This document shows, piece after piece, positions 1 to 8,368 of a stretch of DNA of 42,897 nt. The stretch spans positions 1 to 42,897 of the forward strand of contig JABDCF010000019.1 of assembly GCA_013288235.1 (NCBI GenBank), given 5' to 3'. The position numbers and the translations under genes were made by a program. The stretch comes from Bacteroidota bacterium (lineage in GTDB: Bacteria > Bacteroidota > Bacteroidia > Sphingobacteriales > Sphingobacteriaceae). Each line of letters begins with the position of its first letter. Position 1 is the first letter of the stretch. The notes under the pieces were generated by a model. It had not been told where the DNA came from, made no database searches, and saw nothing but the letters and a program-made list of their open reading frames with translations.

Positions 1-1
1 G

Positions 2-241
2 ACAGACGAAGACACAAAGACTGTTTATTATGTAAAAGATAATGGGGCCGGGTTCGATATGGCTTACTCTGCTAAATTATTTGGCGTTTTCCAGCGCCTG
101 CACTCACAGGAAGAATTTGAAGGATCGGGGGTGGGTTTGGCGTTGGTAAAACGGATAATTGAAAAACACAAGGGAGGAATATGGGCGGAAGGACATGAAA
201 ACGAAGGCGCAGTATTTTACTTCAGCCTGCCTAAAAATTAA
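2..241 (+). CDS. Sensor histidine kinase, C-terminal end only (cut by window edge)
   Basis: The reading frame is open from base 2 and ends at 241, so only about 79 residues of a larger kinase are visible. They form the end of a HATPase_c domain: a G1-type box (DNGAGFD), then FGVFQRLH, then a G2-type box ([12 protein letters not shown]). This would bind ATP to phosphorylate a conserved His upstream of the window. The [15 protein letters not shown] style resembles kinases of the cyanobacterial phytochrome type, but the sensory part is not visible. An internal ATG at 59 is not the start, because the G1 box precedes it. A single-domain response regulator follows after 5 bp, the usual partner arrangement for such kinases. 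Confidence 0.9.
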   Translation, partial: TDEDTKTVYYVKDNGAGFDMAYSAKLFGVFQRLHSQEEFEGSGVGLALVKRIIEKHKGGIWAEGHENEGAVFYFSLPKN

Positions 242-246
242 ATATT

Positions 247-684
247 ATGGATAATGACAAAGTAGAAGTTTTATTGGTAGAAGACAACCTGCATGATGCC
301 GAGATGACCATCAGGGCCTTAAAAAAGGTTAACCTGGCCAATATGCTCATCCATGTAAAGGATGGCGCCGAGGCCCTTGATTTCATTTTTACAAAGGGTA
401 CCTTCGCAGGCCGGCAAATGGAAAATAAACCAAAAGTTATTTTACTGGATATTAAAATGCCCAAAGTAGATGGTATTGAAGTATTGAAGCAGATAAAATC
501 CAACGATGACACAAAAACCATCCCCGTAGTGATCATGACCTCCTCAAAAGAAGAACAGGATGTTATTACAAGCTACAACCTGGGTGTAAATAGTTACGTG
601 GTAAAACCGGTTGATTTCGAGAGTTTTGCTAAGGCGGTATCTGAACTTGGCCTGTATTGGTTAATTACTAATCAGTCAGCTTGA
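247..684 (+). CDS. Single-domain response regulator (Rcp1-like receiver)
   Basis: A stand-alone receiver of 145 residues with no output domain. The acidic pocket is VEDN near the N-terminus, the phosphoacceptor is Asp68 in LLDIKMP, the switch residue lies in VVIMTSS, and the conserved Lys is Lys120 in VVKPVDF. The long segment before Asp68 is typical of Rcp1-type regulators that work with phytochrome-like kinases. It starts 5 bp after the upstream kinase gene, and its TGA stop shares one base with the ATG of the next kinase (TGATG), so the three genes are probably co-transcribed and translationally coupled. The likely role is to relay phosphate between the kinases or to bind another protein; the partner is unknown. 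Confidence 0.93.
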   Translation: MDNDKVEVLLVEDNLHDAEMTIRALKKVNLANMLIHVKDGAEALDFIFTKGTFAGRQMENKPKVILLDIKMPKVDGIEVLKQIKSNDDTKTIPVVIMTSSKEEQDVITSYNLGVNSYVVKPVDFESFAKAVSELGLYWLITNQSA

Positions 685-3014
685 TGATTTATAATGCAAT
701 GGCCCGCAGTTTAAGAATAATACATATCGAAGACGTTCAGAGCGATGCTGAACTGGTTGACCGGACCTTAAAAAGGTCCGGGATAGCCTTTGAAAAAATT
801 GTTGTTGATACCAGGGCTGATTATGTAAAAGCCCTGGGTGAATTTAATGCCGATATCATCCTTTCCGACCATTCGCTGCCCGCCTTTAATTCCCTTGAAG
901 CCTTAAATATATTGAAGCAAAGCGACACTGATATTCCATTCATCCTGATAACTTCAACAGTGTCGGAAGAATTCGCGGTGAACGTGATGAAAGAAGGGGC
1001 ATCGGATTATGTATTGAAAGATAGATTGCAACGTTTGCCCAGCGCTATTATTAACGCAATTGAAAAGTTTCAATCGGATAATGAAAGGCAAATTTATCTT
1101 AATGAAGTAGTTGCCAGCGAAGCGTTGTTTACGAAGGCAGAGTTGCTTGCCCAATTTGGTACATGGCGATTAAATATCAAAACAAAAACCATCAATTGGT
1201 CTGCCGGTACTTACCCGTTGCTGGGATACACAAATGATGAGGTTGACCCTACCATCGATAAATTTTTGAAAAATATATTTCCGGGTGATGCCCCCCTTGT
1301 AAGGCAGGTTTTTGATAATCCCGGCGAATTGAACACCACAGGGATTGATTTTAGGGTAATTAATAAAGATGGGAGCATAAAGTATATTCATTCACAATTT
1401 GAGCCGGAGCTAAACGAAAAAGGCAACCCTGCTTATCTTATTGGATTTAACCAGGATGTAACCGATTCAAAGCTTTCGCAGATAGAGATACAGCGGAACC
1501 TTGAAGAATTAAAAGCGGCCGGAGATCGTCAAACCGCTATTTTAAATGCTTTACCGCCTAATATTGTATTGCTTAACGAGGCGGGCAAAATTGTAGCCGT
1601 AAATGAGTCGTGGCGAAAATTTACACTTGAAAATAACCTCGGTGTACCAAAATATGGCATCGATTATAGTTATATAGCTATATCCGAAAAAGCTACCGGG
1701 GTTGATGAACTATCTGGCAAAAAAATAGCAAATGGCATAAGGGAAGTAATTGCAGGTATAATAAATGAGTTTTCATTGGAATATTCCTGCTATTCGAAAA
1801 ATAAAAAGGTATGGTTCCAGATAATTGTTGCACCGCTAACCGATAAAACAAAAAAAGGCGCTGTTGTGCTTCATGTAGATATTACCGCCAGGAAACAGGC
1901 CGAAGAGTTAATGCTGCAATCGGAAGCTAACCTTAAAACTATTTTCGAAAACACGGATATAGCCTATGTATTGTGCAATACCGAAAGTAAAATAGTTTCA
2001 TTTAATACCAAAGCAACTGAACTTTGCCTGGAGCAGTTCAATAAAAAATTAAAAATAGGCGGGAATGCTTTTAGCTACTTCCCCAAAAACAGGGTACCTA
2101 ATTTAAAAGAAGCAATTCAAAAGGTGTTACAAAACGAAATGATCACCTATGAAACAAGCTACATTTGCAATGAAGGGTTTGTTAAATGGTACGAAGTGCG
2201 ATGGGCCGGGGTAGCTAATGAAAATAAGGCCAACATTGGGTTTATACTCGCTTTTAAGGATATTACCGAACGAAAAGTTGCCGATATTGAACGCGATAAA
2301 ATGACAGCTGACCTTGTGCAACGGTATAAGGACCTTGAACAGTTTACCTACATTGTTTCGCATAATTTAAGGGCGCCGGTAGCCAATATAATAGGTTTGT
2401 CCAATATGCTGAATAGCTTTGACCTTGATATTAGGGAAAGTAAGGATGTATCATCTGCGCTTGAAAAATCTATTAACATCCTTGACCAGGTAATAATGGA
2501 CCTTAACCATATTTTACAGGTACGCAGCAATATTAACGAGCAAAGCGAAAATGTTTCGTTGTTGCTCCTGGTTAGTGATATAACAATAAGCCTTAATAAT
2601 TTAATTCAGAAAGAAAACGCAACCATAAATACTAATTTTAGTGCTGTAGATAATATCGTTACGGTAAAAAGCTATATGTACAGCATATTTTATAACCTTA
2701 TTATAAACAGTATAAAATACCGGCAGCCAGGGATCGACCCGGTTATATCCATATTTACCAGGAAAGATGCGCAAAAAATAGAGGTATTTATTAAAGATAA
2801 CGGCAAGGGTATCAATGAGCGTAACTTTAAAAACCTGTTTGGCCTTTATAAGCGATTCGATTCAAACGTGGAGGGGAAAGGCATGGGGCTTTTTATGGTA
2901 AAAATGCAGGTCGAAAACCTTGGCGGCAACATAAGCGTGCAAAGTCAACCAGGTTCGGGTACAACATTTAAATTGGAGTTTCCAAAATCCCAACATACAA
3001 AGCAGGCTTTTTAA
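684..3014 (+). CDS. Receiver-PAS-PAS-PAS sensor histidine kinase
   Basis: About 776 residues with the receiver at the N-terminus: Asp62 in LSDHSLP is the expected phosphoacceptor. Three PAS-like regions follow at roughly residues 145-265, 285-400 and 415-535, each ending in a PAC-like stretch (GFNQDVTDS, HVDITARK, FKDITERK). Next is a HisKA domain with His560 in IVSHNLRAPV and a HATPase with N, G1 (DNGKGIN) and G2 (GKGMGLFMVK) boxes. There is no transmembrane segment, so it is a cytoplasmic sensor whose input may come from the receiver and PAS domains. I chose ATG 684 because it overlaps the stop of the preceding receiver gene; ATG 699 is an alternative. The gene ends 38 bp before the convergent DUF4249 gene. 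Confidence 0.92.
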   Translation: MIYNAMARSLRIIHIEDVQSDAELVDRTLKRSGIAFEKIVVDTRADYVKALGEFNADIILSDHSLPAFNSLEALNILKQSDTDIPFILITSTVSEEFAVNVMKEGASDYVLKDRLQRLPSAIINAIEKFQSDNERQIYLNEVVASEALFTKAELLAQFGTWRLNIKTKTINWSAGTYPLLGYTNDEVDPTIDKFLKNIFPGDAPLVRQVFDNPGELNTTGIDFRVINKDGSIKYIHSQFEPELNEKGNPAYLIGFNQDVTDSKLSQIEIQRNLEELKAAGDRQTAILNALPPNIVLLNEAGKIVAVNESWRKFTLENNLGVPKYGIDYSYIAISEKATGVDELSGKKIANGIREVIAGIINEFSLEYSCYSKNKKVWFQIIVAPLTDKTKKGAVVLHVDITARKQAEELMLQSEANLKTIFENTDIAYVLCNTESKIVSFNTKATELCLEQFNKKLKIGGNAFSYFPKNRVPNLKEAIQKVLQNEMITYETSYICNEGFVKWYEVRWAGVANENKANIGFILAFKDITERKVADIERDKMTADLVQRYKDLEQFTYIVSHNLRAPVANIIGLSNMLNSFDLDIRESKDVSSALEKSINILDQVIMDLNHILQVRSNINEQSENVSLLLLVSDITISLNNLIQKENATINTNFSAVDNIVTVKSYMYSIFYNLIINSIKYRQPGIDPVISIFTRKDAQKIEVFIKDNGKGINERNFKNLFGLYKRFDSNVEGKGMGLFMVKMQVENLGGNISVQSQPGSGTTFKLEFPKSQHTKQAF

Positions 3015-3052
3015 TGGGGTGCTTTCGTGCGCCGCCTGCAACAACAAAAAGC

Positions 3053-3856
3053 TCATCTAACAATAATGGTTTCGCGTTGTGTAGTATGTGTACTAAAATA
3101 GCCCAGGCAAACAGGTGTAATATTAGTTGGCGGATTTGACGGTGCAACCTCGCCTCCGGGACTGTTGAACTGCTGCTGCATCAGCGTAAACCAATAGGTA
3201 TAAACAGCTTTATCTATACATTGCATTTCAACTGTAGCAGTATCGCCCGGGTGAATATCCGTATCATTTTCAACCAGGTCGAAATCTACATAACGGCCAT
3301 CACTAAAAGCATCATTAAGAACAAAAATGTCCTTTACCTGCACACTGTTAACGCTTAAAATGAAGCGGTATTGGTTTGCTATACCTGGCGGGTCCTGGTA
3401 ATGTACTGTAATTTCGCGCAAGTTATTAGTGCTTTTAAAGGCGTTCTTTTTAAAGGTTAGCGAATCAAGCGGTACCAGTGCAGGCATTACTGAACTCGCG
3501 GTATAAGTAGTGCCATTTGTTGTCGCCGTCATGGTATAAGTATTTCCGGCGACACCTGCAAATGCAGTGCTGTAATAGCTGCCCGCAGGGCCTTCGGTAA
3601 AAGGGTAAGTGTTACCCTGGTTATCAGTTACCGAAACTGTTGCGCCGGTAACAGGCGGATAGGTATTGGTGTTTGTAAACGGCACATTCTTGCTAAGCTG
3701 TATAAACTGGCGCCCGTTTGCGTTAGTTACATTTGCTTCAATTACCAGTTGGCCCGCTACATTGCCAAGTTTAAGATCTATCACTTTGGTGCATGACAAG
3801 GCTGTTATTGATATTAGCAATGCAACTAAGTAAAATTTATATTTTTTCGTTCCCAT
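3053..3856 (-). CDS. DUF4249 family outer-membrane lipoprotein
   Basis: About 267 residues from ATG 3856. The N-terminus (MGTKKYKF, then LLISITALSC) is a lipoprotein signal with lipobox Cys, followed by an all-beta protein that begins with the family-typical pattern of a conserved acidic residue and LVIEANVTN. The open frame extends upstream into the receptor gene, but the lipoprotein signal fixes the start at 3856, 4 bp after the receptor stop. DUF4249 proteins in Bacteroidota commonly sit directly after a TonB-dependent receptor and are thought to act as its surface partner in substrate capture; the substrate is unknown. Family membership is clear, the role is inferred from the pairing. Confidence 0.88.
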   Translation of the reverse strand: MGTKKYKFYLVALLISITALSCTKVIDLKLGNVAGQLVIEANVTNANGRQFIQLSKNVPFTNTNTYPPVTGATVSVTDNQGNTYPFTEGPAGSYYSTAFAGVAGNTYTMTATTNGTTYTASSVMPALVPLDSLTFKKNAFKSTNNLREITVHYQDPPGIANQYRFILSVNSVQVKDIFVLNDAFSDGRYVDFDLVENDTDIHPGDTATVEMQCIDKAVYTYWFTLMQQQFNSPGGEVAPSNPPTNITPVCLGYFSTHTTQRETIIVR

Positions 3857-3860
3857 GCCG

Positions 3861-6185
3861 TTAAAATTTAAAATTCCAGGTAACTGAAGGTATCCTTGTA
3901 GCAAAAATACTTGTCTCTACGGCTTCCGTCGTGTTCGGAACTGTTTTGCTGTCGCGAAAAGTAATTGTATAAGGGTCTCTGTGCGCATAAACGTTATAGA
4001 TGCTGAATGTCCAGCTTGAATGGTATTTTTTATGCTCCTTGCCCTCAAGCGTAGCGCCGATGTCAAGCCTGTTTGTTGATGGCAACCGGTAACCATTACG
4101 CCCCGAATAAGAAAAAGTCGTTAATCCGCCGATTTCGTATTTACCTGTAGGATAAGTAACTGCATTGCCGGTGCCGTAAACAAAATCACTCGAAAAACTC
4201 CAGCGTTTGTTTAGCTGATAAATGCCGACTACTGAAAGATCGTGCGTACGGTCTTGCGTAGCCGGAAAATATTGGTCGTTATTTATGGCGGCAAATTTTA
4301 GTTCCGTACGCGATAGGGTATAACCGATCCATCCGTTAAAACGACCGTATTTTTTCTTGAAAAACAATTCCAGGCCATAAGCACGCCCCGTTCCATAAGT
4401 CAGCAACGATTCCACATCCGGATTAACAATAAGCTGGGCCCCATCCTTATAATCTATCTGGTTTTGGAGCCATTTATAATAAACCTCGGCCGAAAACTCG
4501 TAAGTATTATCCTTAAAGTTTTCAAAAAAACCGGTTGATACCTGGTCGGCTATTTCGGGTTTAATGTTGTTGCTGCTCATTACATACAGATCGGTGGGGG
4601 TGGAGCTGGTGGAATTATTAAGCAAATGTATATTTTGCGTATTGCGATTGTATGAAGCCTTGATGGAGCTTACATCGCTCAATAAATAGCTTGCCGAAAT
4701 ACGCGGCTCAAGGTTAAAATAATCCTTTACAAGCTGCCCCGAAGAATAAGTTGCCGATGTTAAAGTATTGCCGGCGGCATCATAGGTTTTGAATGTGCCC
4801 GGCCCTAATAAAAACATACCGCTAAGCCGCAAACCGTAAAGCAGGGTAAGTTTACTATTAACCCGCCAGTCGTCGCTCACGTAAGCGGCATTTTCATAGC
4901 CGTAACGCTGCTCCACGCTTACATCGTTAAAGCTTGATGTTGAGTTAGTTGTGATATCACCCGGTGCAATGGTATGATGCAAGACGTTTAAGCCAAACTT
5001 AAGGGTATGGTTACTCGTCATTGAATATTGAAGGTCTTCCTTGAAATTAACATCAGTTATTTGCGAGGTTGCTTTGAAGTAATTATCGCTTTCAAAATCT
5101 TCAATCGCATAATTGTAGTTGCTGAAAACTATCGAGGTATTTGAAAACAGCCGGTTATTAAATAAATGATTAAACCTTACAGTGCCGGTTGAGTTGCCCC
5201 AGTTGGTACCGAAAGTATTTTTTAAGGCCAGAACGTCTTTTCCAAAATATCCCGAAATATAAATGGCATTGTTATCGTCAAAGTGATAATTTGCTTTCGC
5301 ATTGAGGTCGTAAAAATAAATGGAACTGCCTTTTATGGTAGAATCGGATGATGCCTTCAAAAAAAGATCGATATAAGTACGCCTGGCGCTGATCATAAAT
5401 GACCCCTTGTCCTTTACAATCGGTCCTTCAATCTTTATCCGCGAGGAGATAAGCCCCAGGCCGCCCTGCACCGTATAATCTTTGTTATTGCCGTCATTCA
5501 TTTTCACATCAAGAACTGATGATAGCCGTCCGCCATATTCGGCAGGCATTCCCCCTTTGTATATGGTTACATCTTTTATTGCATCGGAATTAAAGGTAGA
5601 AAAAAAGCCAAAAAAGTGCGACGCATTATAAACCGTGGCCTCATCAAGTAAAATAAGATTCTGGTCTGAGGCTCCGCCGCGGACATAAAAGCCCGTATTG
5701 CCTTCGCCGGCCGCTTTAATACCCGGCAATAAGGTTATAGTTTTTAATATATCTTTTTCCCCTAAAAGCACCGGCACTTCGTTGATTTGTGCCATATTTA
5801 GCTTTTCTTCGCCCATTTGGGGCGATGCCACATTATCATTATTCGGCTTATTCGAACTTATAACCACCTCGGTTAATTCGTTCTTCGCATGCAGGCTTAT
5901 ATCAATTGCGTGGCTTTTATCAAGCACAACCTCCTGTTCAACAGGTTGGTAACCGATGTAGGTATAAACCAATGTGTACGTGCCACTGGCTACAGAAATG
6001 GAATAAAAGCCATAGGCATTGGTTATGGTGCCGTTTTGCGGTTGCTCTTTTATTTTTACTGTCGCGCCAATAAGTTTTTCGCCGGTTGCAGCATCTTCAA
6101 TAGTACCGTTTATGGTAAACTTTTTTTGAGCAAAAACGGGGAGGGTGGCCAATGAAAGTAAAATGAAAAGTAAAGCTTTGGCCAT
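3861..6185 (-). CDS. TonB-dependent receptor with carboxypeptidase-like N-terminal domain
   Basis: About 774 residues. In order: signal peptide (MAKALLFILLSLATLPVFAQ), a carboxypeptidase-like regulatory domain at about residues 22-105 (GATVKIKEQPQNGT, then YGFYSISVASGTY), a plug domain at about 120-230 containing GFYVRGGASDQNLILLDEA, and an outer-membrane beta-barrel ending in Phe (SVTWNFKF), the usual barrel-assembly signal. It should import an unknown ligand using TonB energy. It lacks a SusD partner; its neighbour is a DUF4249 lipoprotein. The frame opens from TTG 6203, but that codon lies inside a promoter motif, and ATG 6185 begins a clean signal peptide, so I chose 6185. Confidence 0.95.
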   Translation of the reverse strand: MAKALLFILLSLATLPVFAQKKFTINGTIEDAATGEKLIGATVKIKEQPQNGTITNAYGFYSISVASGTYTLVYTYIGYQPVEQEVVLDKSHAIDISLHAKNELTEVVISSNKPNNDNVASPQMGEEKLNMAQINEVPVLLGEKDILKTITLLPGIKAAGEGNTGFYVRGGASDQNLILLDEATVYNASHFFGFFSTFNSDAIKDVTIYKGGMPAEYGGRLSSVLDVKMNDGNNKDYTVQGGLGLISSRIKIEGPIVKDKGSFMISARRTYIDLFLKASSDSTIKGSSIYFYDLNAKANYHFDDNNAIYISGYFGKDVLALKNTFGTNWGNSTGTVRFNHLFNNRLFSNTSIVFSNYNYAIEDFESDNYFKATSQITDVNFKEDLQYSMTSNHTLKFGLNVLHHTIAPGDITTNSTSSFNDVSVEQRYGYENAAYVSDDWRVNSKLTLLYGLRLSGMFLLGPGTFKTYDAAGNTLTSATYSSGQLVKDYFNLEPRISASYLLSDVSSIKASYNRNTQNIHLLNNSTSSTPTDLYVMSSNNIKPEIADQVSTGFFENFKDNTYEFSAEVYYKWLQNQIDYKDGAQLIVNPDVESLLTYGTGRAYGLELFFKKKYGRFNGWIGYTLSRTELKFAAINNDQYFPATQDRTHDLSVVGIYQLNKRWSFSSDFVYGTGNAVTYPTGKYEIGGLTTFSYSGRNGYRLPSTNRLDIGATLEGKEHKKYHSSWTFSIYNVYAHRDPYTITFRDSKTVPNTTEAVETSIFATRIPSVTWNFKF

Positions 6186-6200
6186 TGGTAAAATTTGATG

Positions 6201-6208
6201 CAAAAGTA
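6201..6208 (-). promoter_or_regulatory. Bacteroidota -7 element (TACTTTTG) for the TonB receptor operon
   Basis: Read on the minus strand the sequence is TACTTTTG, an exact match to TAnnTTTG, with 15 bases before ATG 6185. No clear -33 TTTG was identified. The placement supports choosing the ATG at 6185 over the upstream TTG at 6203, which falls in the motif. Confidence 0.55.
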
Positions 6209-6298
6209 TCCTTAATTTTTACACATTACTGAGAATAATGTAAATGGCGAAAAAATAATTGAATTGCTTTTGTTTGATTAATAAATTACCTTTCAGCT

Positions 6299-7438
6299 AT
6301 GAAGAAATACATACTATTGATCGGCCTGTTAGCCTTAAATATCACTTTGATATTCGCCCAAATGCCGGTATCAAAAAACATCGATATAAAGTCAATAATA
6401 CCCGCTGATGATGAAGTCGGATTATTGAATGGTTTGGATACTTTGCTTAGTCACGCGGCAAATGGCACAGTACTAATAGGCGAAATCAACCCTGGGGACG
6501 CCAGGCTTAGCCGCGATATTTTAAACACGTTAAAGGGAATTAAAAGCAACGAAAAGGAAAAAATATCTAACTATTTTAAACCGCAGTTAATTAATCTATA
6601 TAAAACCTGCGACAGCCAATATATGGCCGAAGTTGCTTTTATCAATGAAAATTCACTAAGGGCCGTAATCGATCTTATAGCCAATGAAAATAATGGGCAT
6701 TTCACTTTCTCAATCCCGCTTTATTATTTTACCCATAACTGGAAGGCCACCACAATAGGCAATATTACTTACCATTATCCTGATAGTATGAACCCTAAAC
6801 GGGCGAAGATATTCGACCGAAAAAATACCTTGATCGCTACAAAGCTTGGCTTGCAGCCAGAAAAGTTTGATTTTTATTTATGTAATAACTACCAGGATAT
6901 ATTACACCTGCATGGTTTTGAATATGACAGCGAATCGGCAGGCGTTGTAACCGACGGGTACGGGCCGGGGGATAGCACTATCTTTTCAATTATGCACAAC
7001 GAGGATTTCTCGCATGATATCTTTCATTACTATGCTGCTAAAATAAGAAAGAACAGTCGGAATTCGGCAGCTGAAGAAGGTATAGCTTACAGCTGGGGGA
7101 ATGCTTATTATACCGATGAACACGGCGAGATGATAACCCAGCGACAAATGGTTGTTAAATTTAAAGCGTATTTGCAAAAATACCACCAAAGCGATCTATT
7201 CGAATTGTTTAGCAAAGGGCCATTTATCTTCGGTGATGAAACAAAAGTACGGTCGTTGTTAGCAAGCCTTATTTGCGATGAAGTTGAACGCAAGGGCGGC
7301 ATTGCAGCAATTAAAGAACTGATAGATTGCGGCAGGGGAGATGATAATTATTTTAAGATAGTTGCCAAATATACGGGCATTAACGCTGCAAACTTTGATG
7401 TAAGGGTAAAGGAATTATTAGAAAAGTACAATGGTTAA
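6299..7438 (+). CDS. Secreted protein with gluzincin-like HDxxH...EEG signature, function unknown
   Basis: 379 residues starting with a signal peptide (MKKYILLIGLLALNITLIFAQ). I do not recognise the family from overall sequence. The striking part is HDIFH at residues 239-243 followed by AAEEGIAYSWG at about 257-267. This spacing and the E-G-x-A pattern resemble zinc peptidases of the HExxH/gluzincin fold, with Asp replacing the catalytic Glu. A region near residues 125-215 contains FSIPLYYF and a conserved-looking DFYLCNNYQDILHLHGFEY. It would act in the periplasm or outside the cell. It may be an inactive or altered metallopeptidase; this is inference from a motif. Its 3' end overlaps the next gene by 8 bp, so they are probably co-expressed. 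Confidence 0.85.
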   Translation: MKKYILLIGLLALNITLIFAQMPVSKNIDIKSIIPADDEVGLLNGLDTLLSHAANGTVLIGEINPGDARLSRDILNTLKGIKSNEKEKISNYFKPQLINLYKTCDSQYMAEVAFINENSLRAVIDLIANENNGHFTFSIPLYYFTHNWKATTIGNITYHYPDSMNPKRAKIFDRKNTLIATKLGLQPEKFDFYLCNNYQDILHLHGFEYDSESAGVVTDGYGPGDSTIFSIMHNEDFSHDIFHYYAAKIRKNSRNSAAEEGIAYSWGNAYYTDEHGEMITQRQMVVKFKAYLQKYHQSDLFELFSKGPFIFGDETKVRSLLASLICDEVERKGGIAAIKELIDCGRGDDNYFKIVAKYTGINAANFDVRVKELLEKYNG

Positions 7439-7874
7439 AATCCGTAAGGCCACAACATCAGACTGTGAGGAGATATGGGATATAATAAGGGATGTAATTT
7501 CAAGAGGGGATACTTATGTATTTTCGCCCAACTCTTCAAAAGAAAAAATGCTGGGGTTCTGGATGTCGGCCGATAAACATACATATGTGGCCTTAGTTGA
7601 TGGTAAAATATCAGGCACATTTTTTATCAAAGACAATGAGCCTGACCTTGGGTCGCACATTGCCAATGCAGGGTATATGACGGCACCTACCGCATTTGGA
7701 AAAGGTATAGGGAAAACAATGTGCGAGTTTTCTATGCGGGAAGCAAAACGGCTGGGCTATAAAGCCATGCAGTTTAATATCGTTATTAAAACTAACGAGA
7801 ATGCCGTTTCACTATGGAAAAAATTGGGTTTTGAAATAATTGGAGAGATACCAGATGCCTTTCAGCATCAGTAA
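7431..7874 (+). CDS. GNAT family N-acetyltransferase, ended early by an in-frame TAA
   Basis: 147 residues. The GNAT acetyl-CoA binding motif is visible as TAFGKGIGKTMCE at about residues 84-96, followed by the NENAVSLWKKLGFEIIGEIPDAF segment that closes most GNAT domains. Relatives usually continue after this Phe for 15-20 residues with a pattern like G(F/Y)xxAYxMY. Here the frame stops at TAA 7872-7874, but the same frame resumes as NGFTNAYIMYKKI and stops at 7914-7916. So the missing last strand is present in the DNA just behind the stop. This could be a recent nonsense mutation, stop readthrough or a sequencing error. The start overlaps the upstream gene by 8 bp. The substrate is unknown. 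Confidence 0.85.
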   Translation: MVKIRKATTSDCEEIWDIIRDVISRGDTYVFSPNSSKEKMLGFWMSADKHTYVALVDGKISGTFFIKDNEPDLGSHIANAGYMTAPTAFGKGIGKTMCEFSMREAKRLGYKAMQFNIVIKTNENAVSLWKKLGFEIIGEIPDAFQHQ

Positions 7875-7984
7875 AATGGTTTTACAAATGCGTATATAAT
7901 GTATAAAAAAATATAACCCCGATTAAACTTTCCTTGACAATCACCGTCATACACTCATTATAAACAATTAACAACCAGTTTATT

Positions 7985-8368
7985 ATGAAAAAGCTCCTCG
8001 CATTATTATCCTTTATTGCCTTGTTCAATATGGCAGCAAAAGCACAGCTGACAGAAAAATCGCCTGAACAACGTGCAGCACACATAACAAAAGCTTTGTC
8101 AAAAAGATTAAACCTCACCGCAGCCCAGGCTACGCAGGTAAACACAGCCTTTTTAAGCCAGGCAACCAGGATGGACAGTTTGAAAACCAACTTGTCGCAA
8201 GATAAAAAACTAAATAGCCTAACCCGCAGAAGCATAGTGCTGGCTACTGAAAAACAGGTGCTTTCCGTTTTAAATGACGACCAGAAGAAACAATTTATGG
8301 CCTGGGAACAAATGAAAAAAGATAAACACAAGCAAATGAAGGCACAGGCTGTGCAGCCTCAAAGCTGA
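7985..8368 (+). CDS. Small exported protein, Spy/CpxP- or DUF4890-like
   Basis: 127 residues with a signal peptide (MKKLLALLSFIALFNMAAKA) and then an all-helical, lysine-rich body. It contains an LTAAQATQV segment and a LNDDQKKQF segment, the LTxxQ-type repeats found in Spy/CpxP-like periplasmic proteins and in similar small proteins of Bacteroidota. The likely place is the periplasm; a chaperone or envelope-stress role is only a family-level guess. The last 10 bases overlap the end of the convergent TIM-barrel gene (8359-8368). Confidence 0.8.
   Translation: MKKLLALLSFIALFNMAAKAQLTEKSPEQRAAHITKALSKRLNLTAAQATQVNTAFLSQATRMDSLKTNLSQDKKLNSLTRRSIVLATEKQVLSVLNDDQKKQFMAWEQMKKDKHKQMKAQAVQPQS

Noticed and set aside
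3861-6185. TonB receptor as part of a SusC/SusD polysaccharide utilisation locus
   Set aside because: No SusD-like gene is adjacent; the partner is DUF4249, and the xylanase is 24 kb away.
7882-8331. Long minus-strand open frame opposite the small exported protein
   Set aside because: It is a shadow: the plus frame has a clear signal peptide and LTxxQ motifs, the minus frame has no recognisable pattern.
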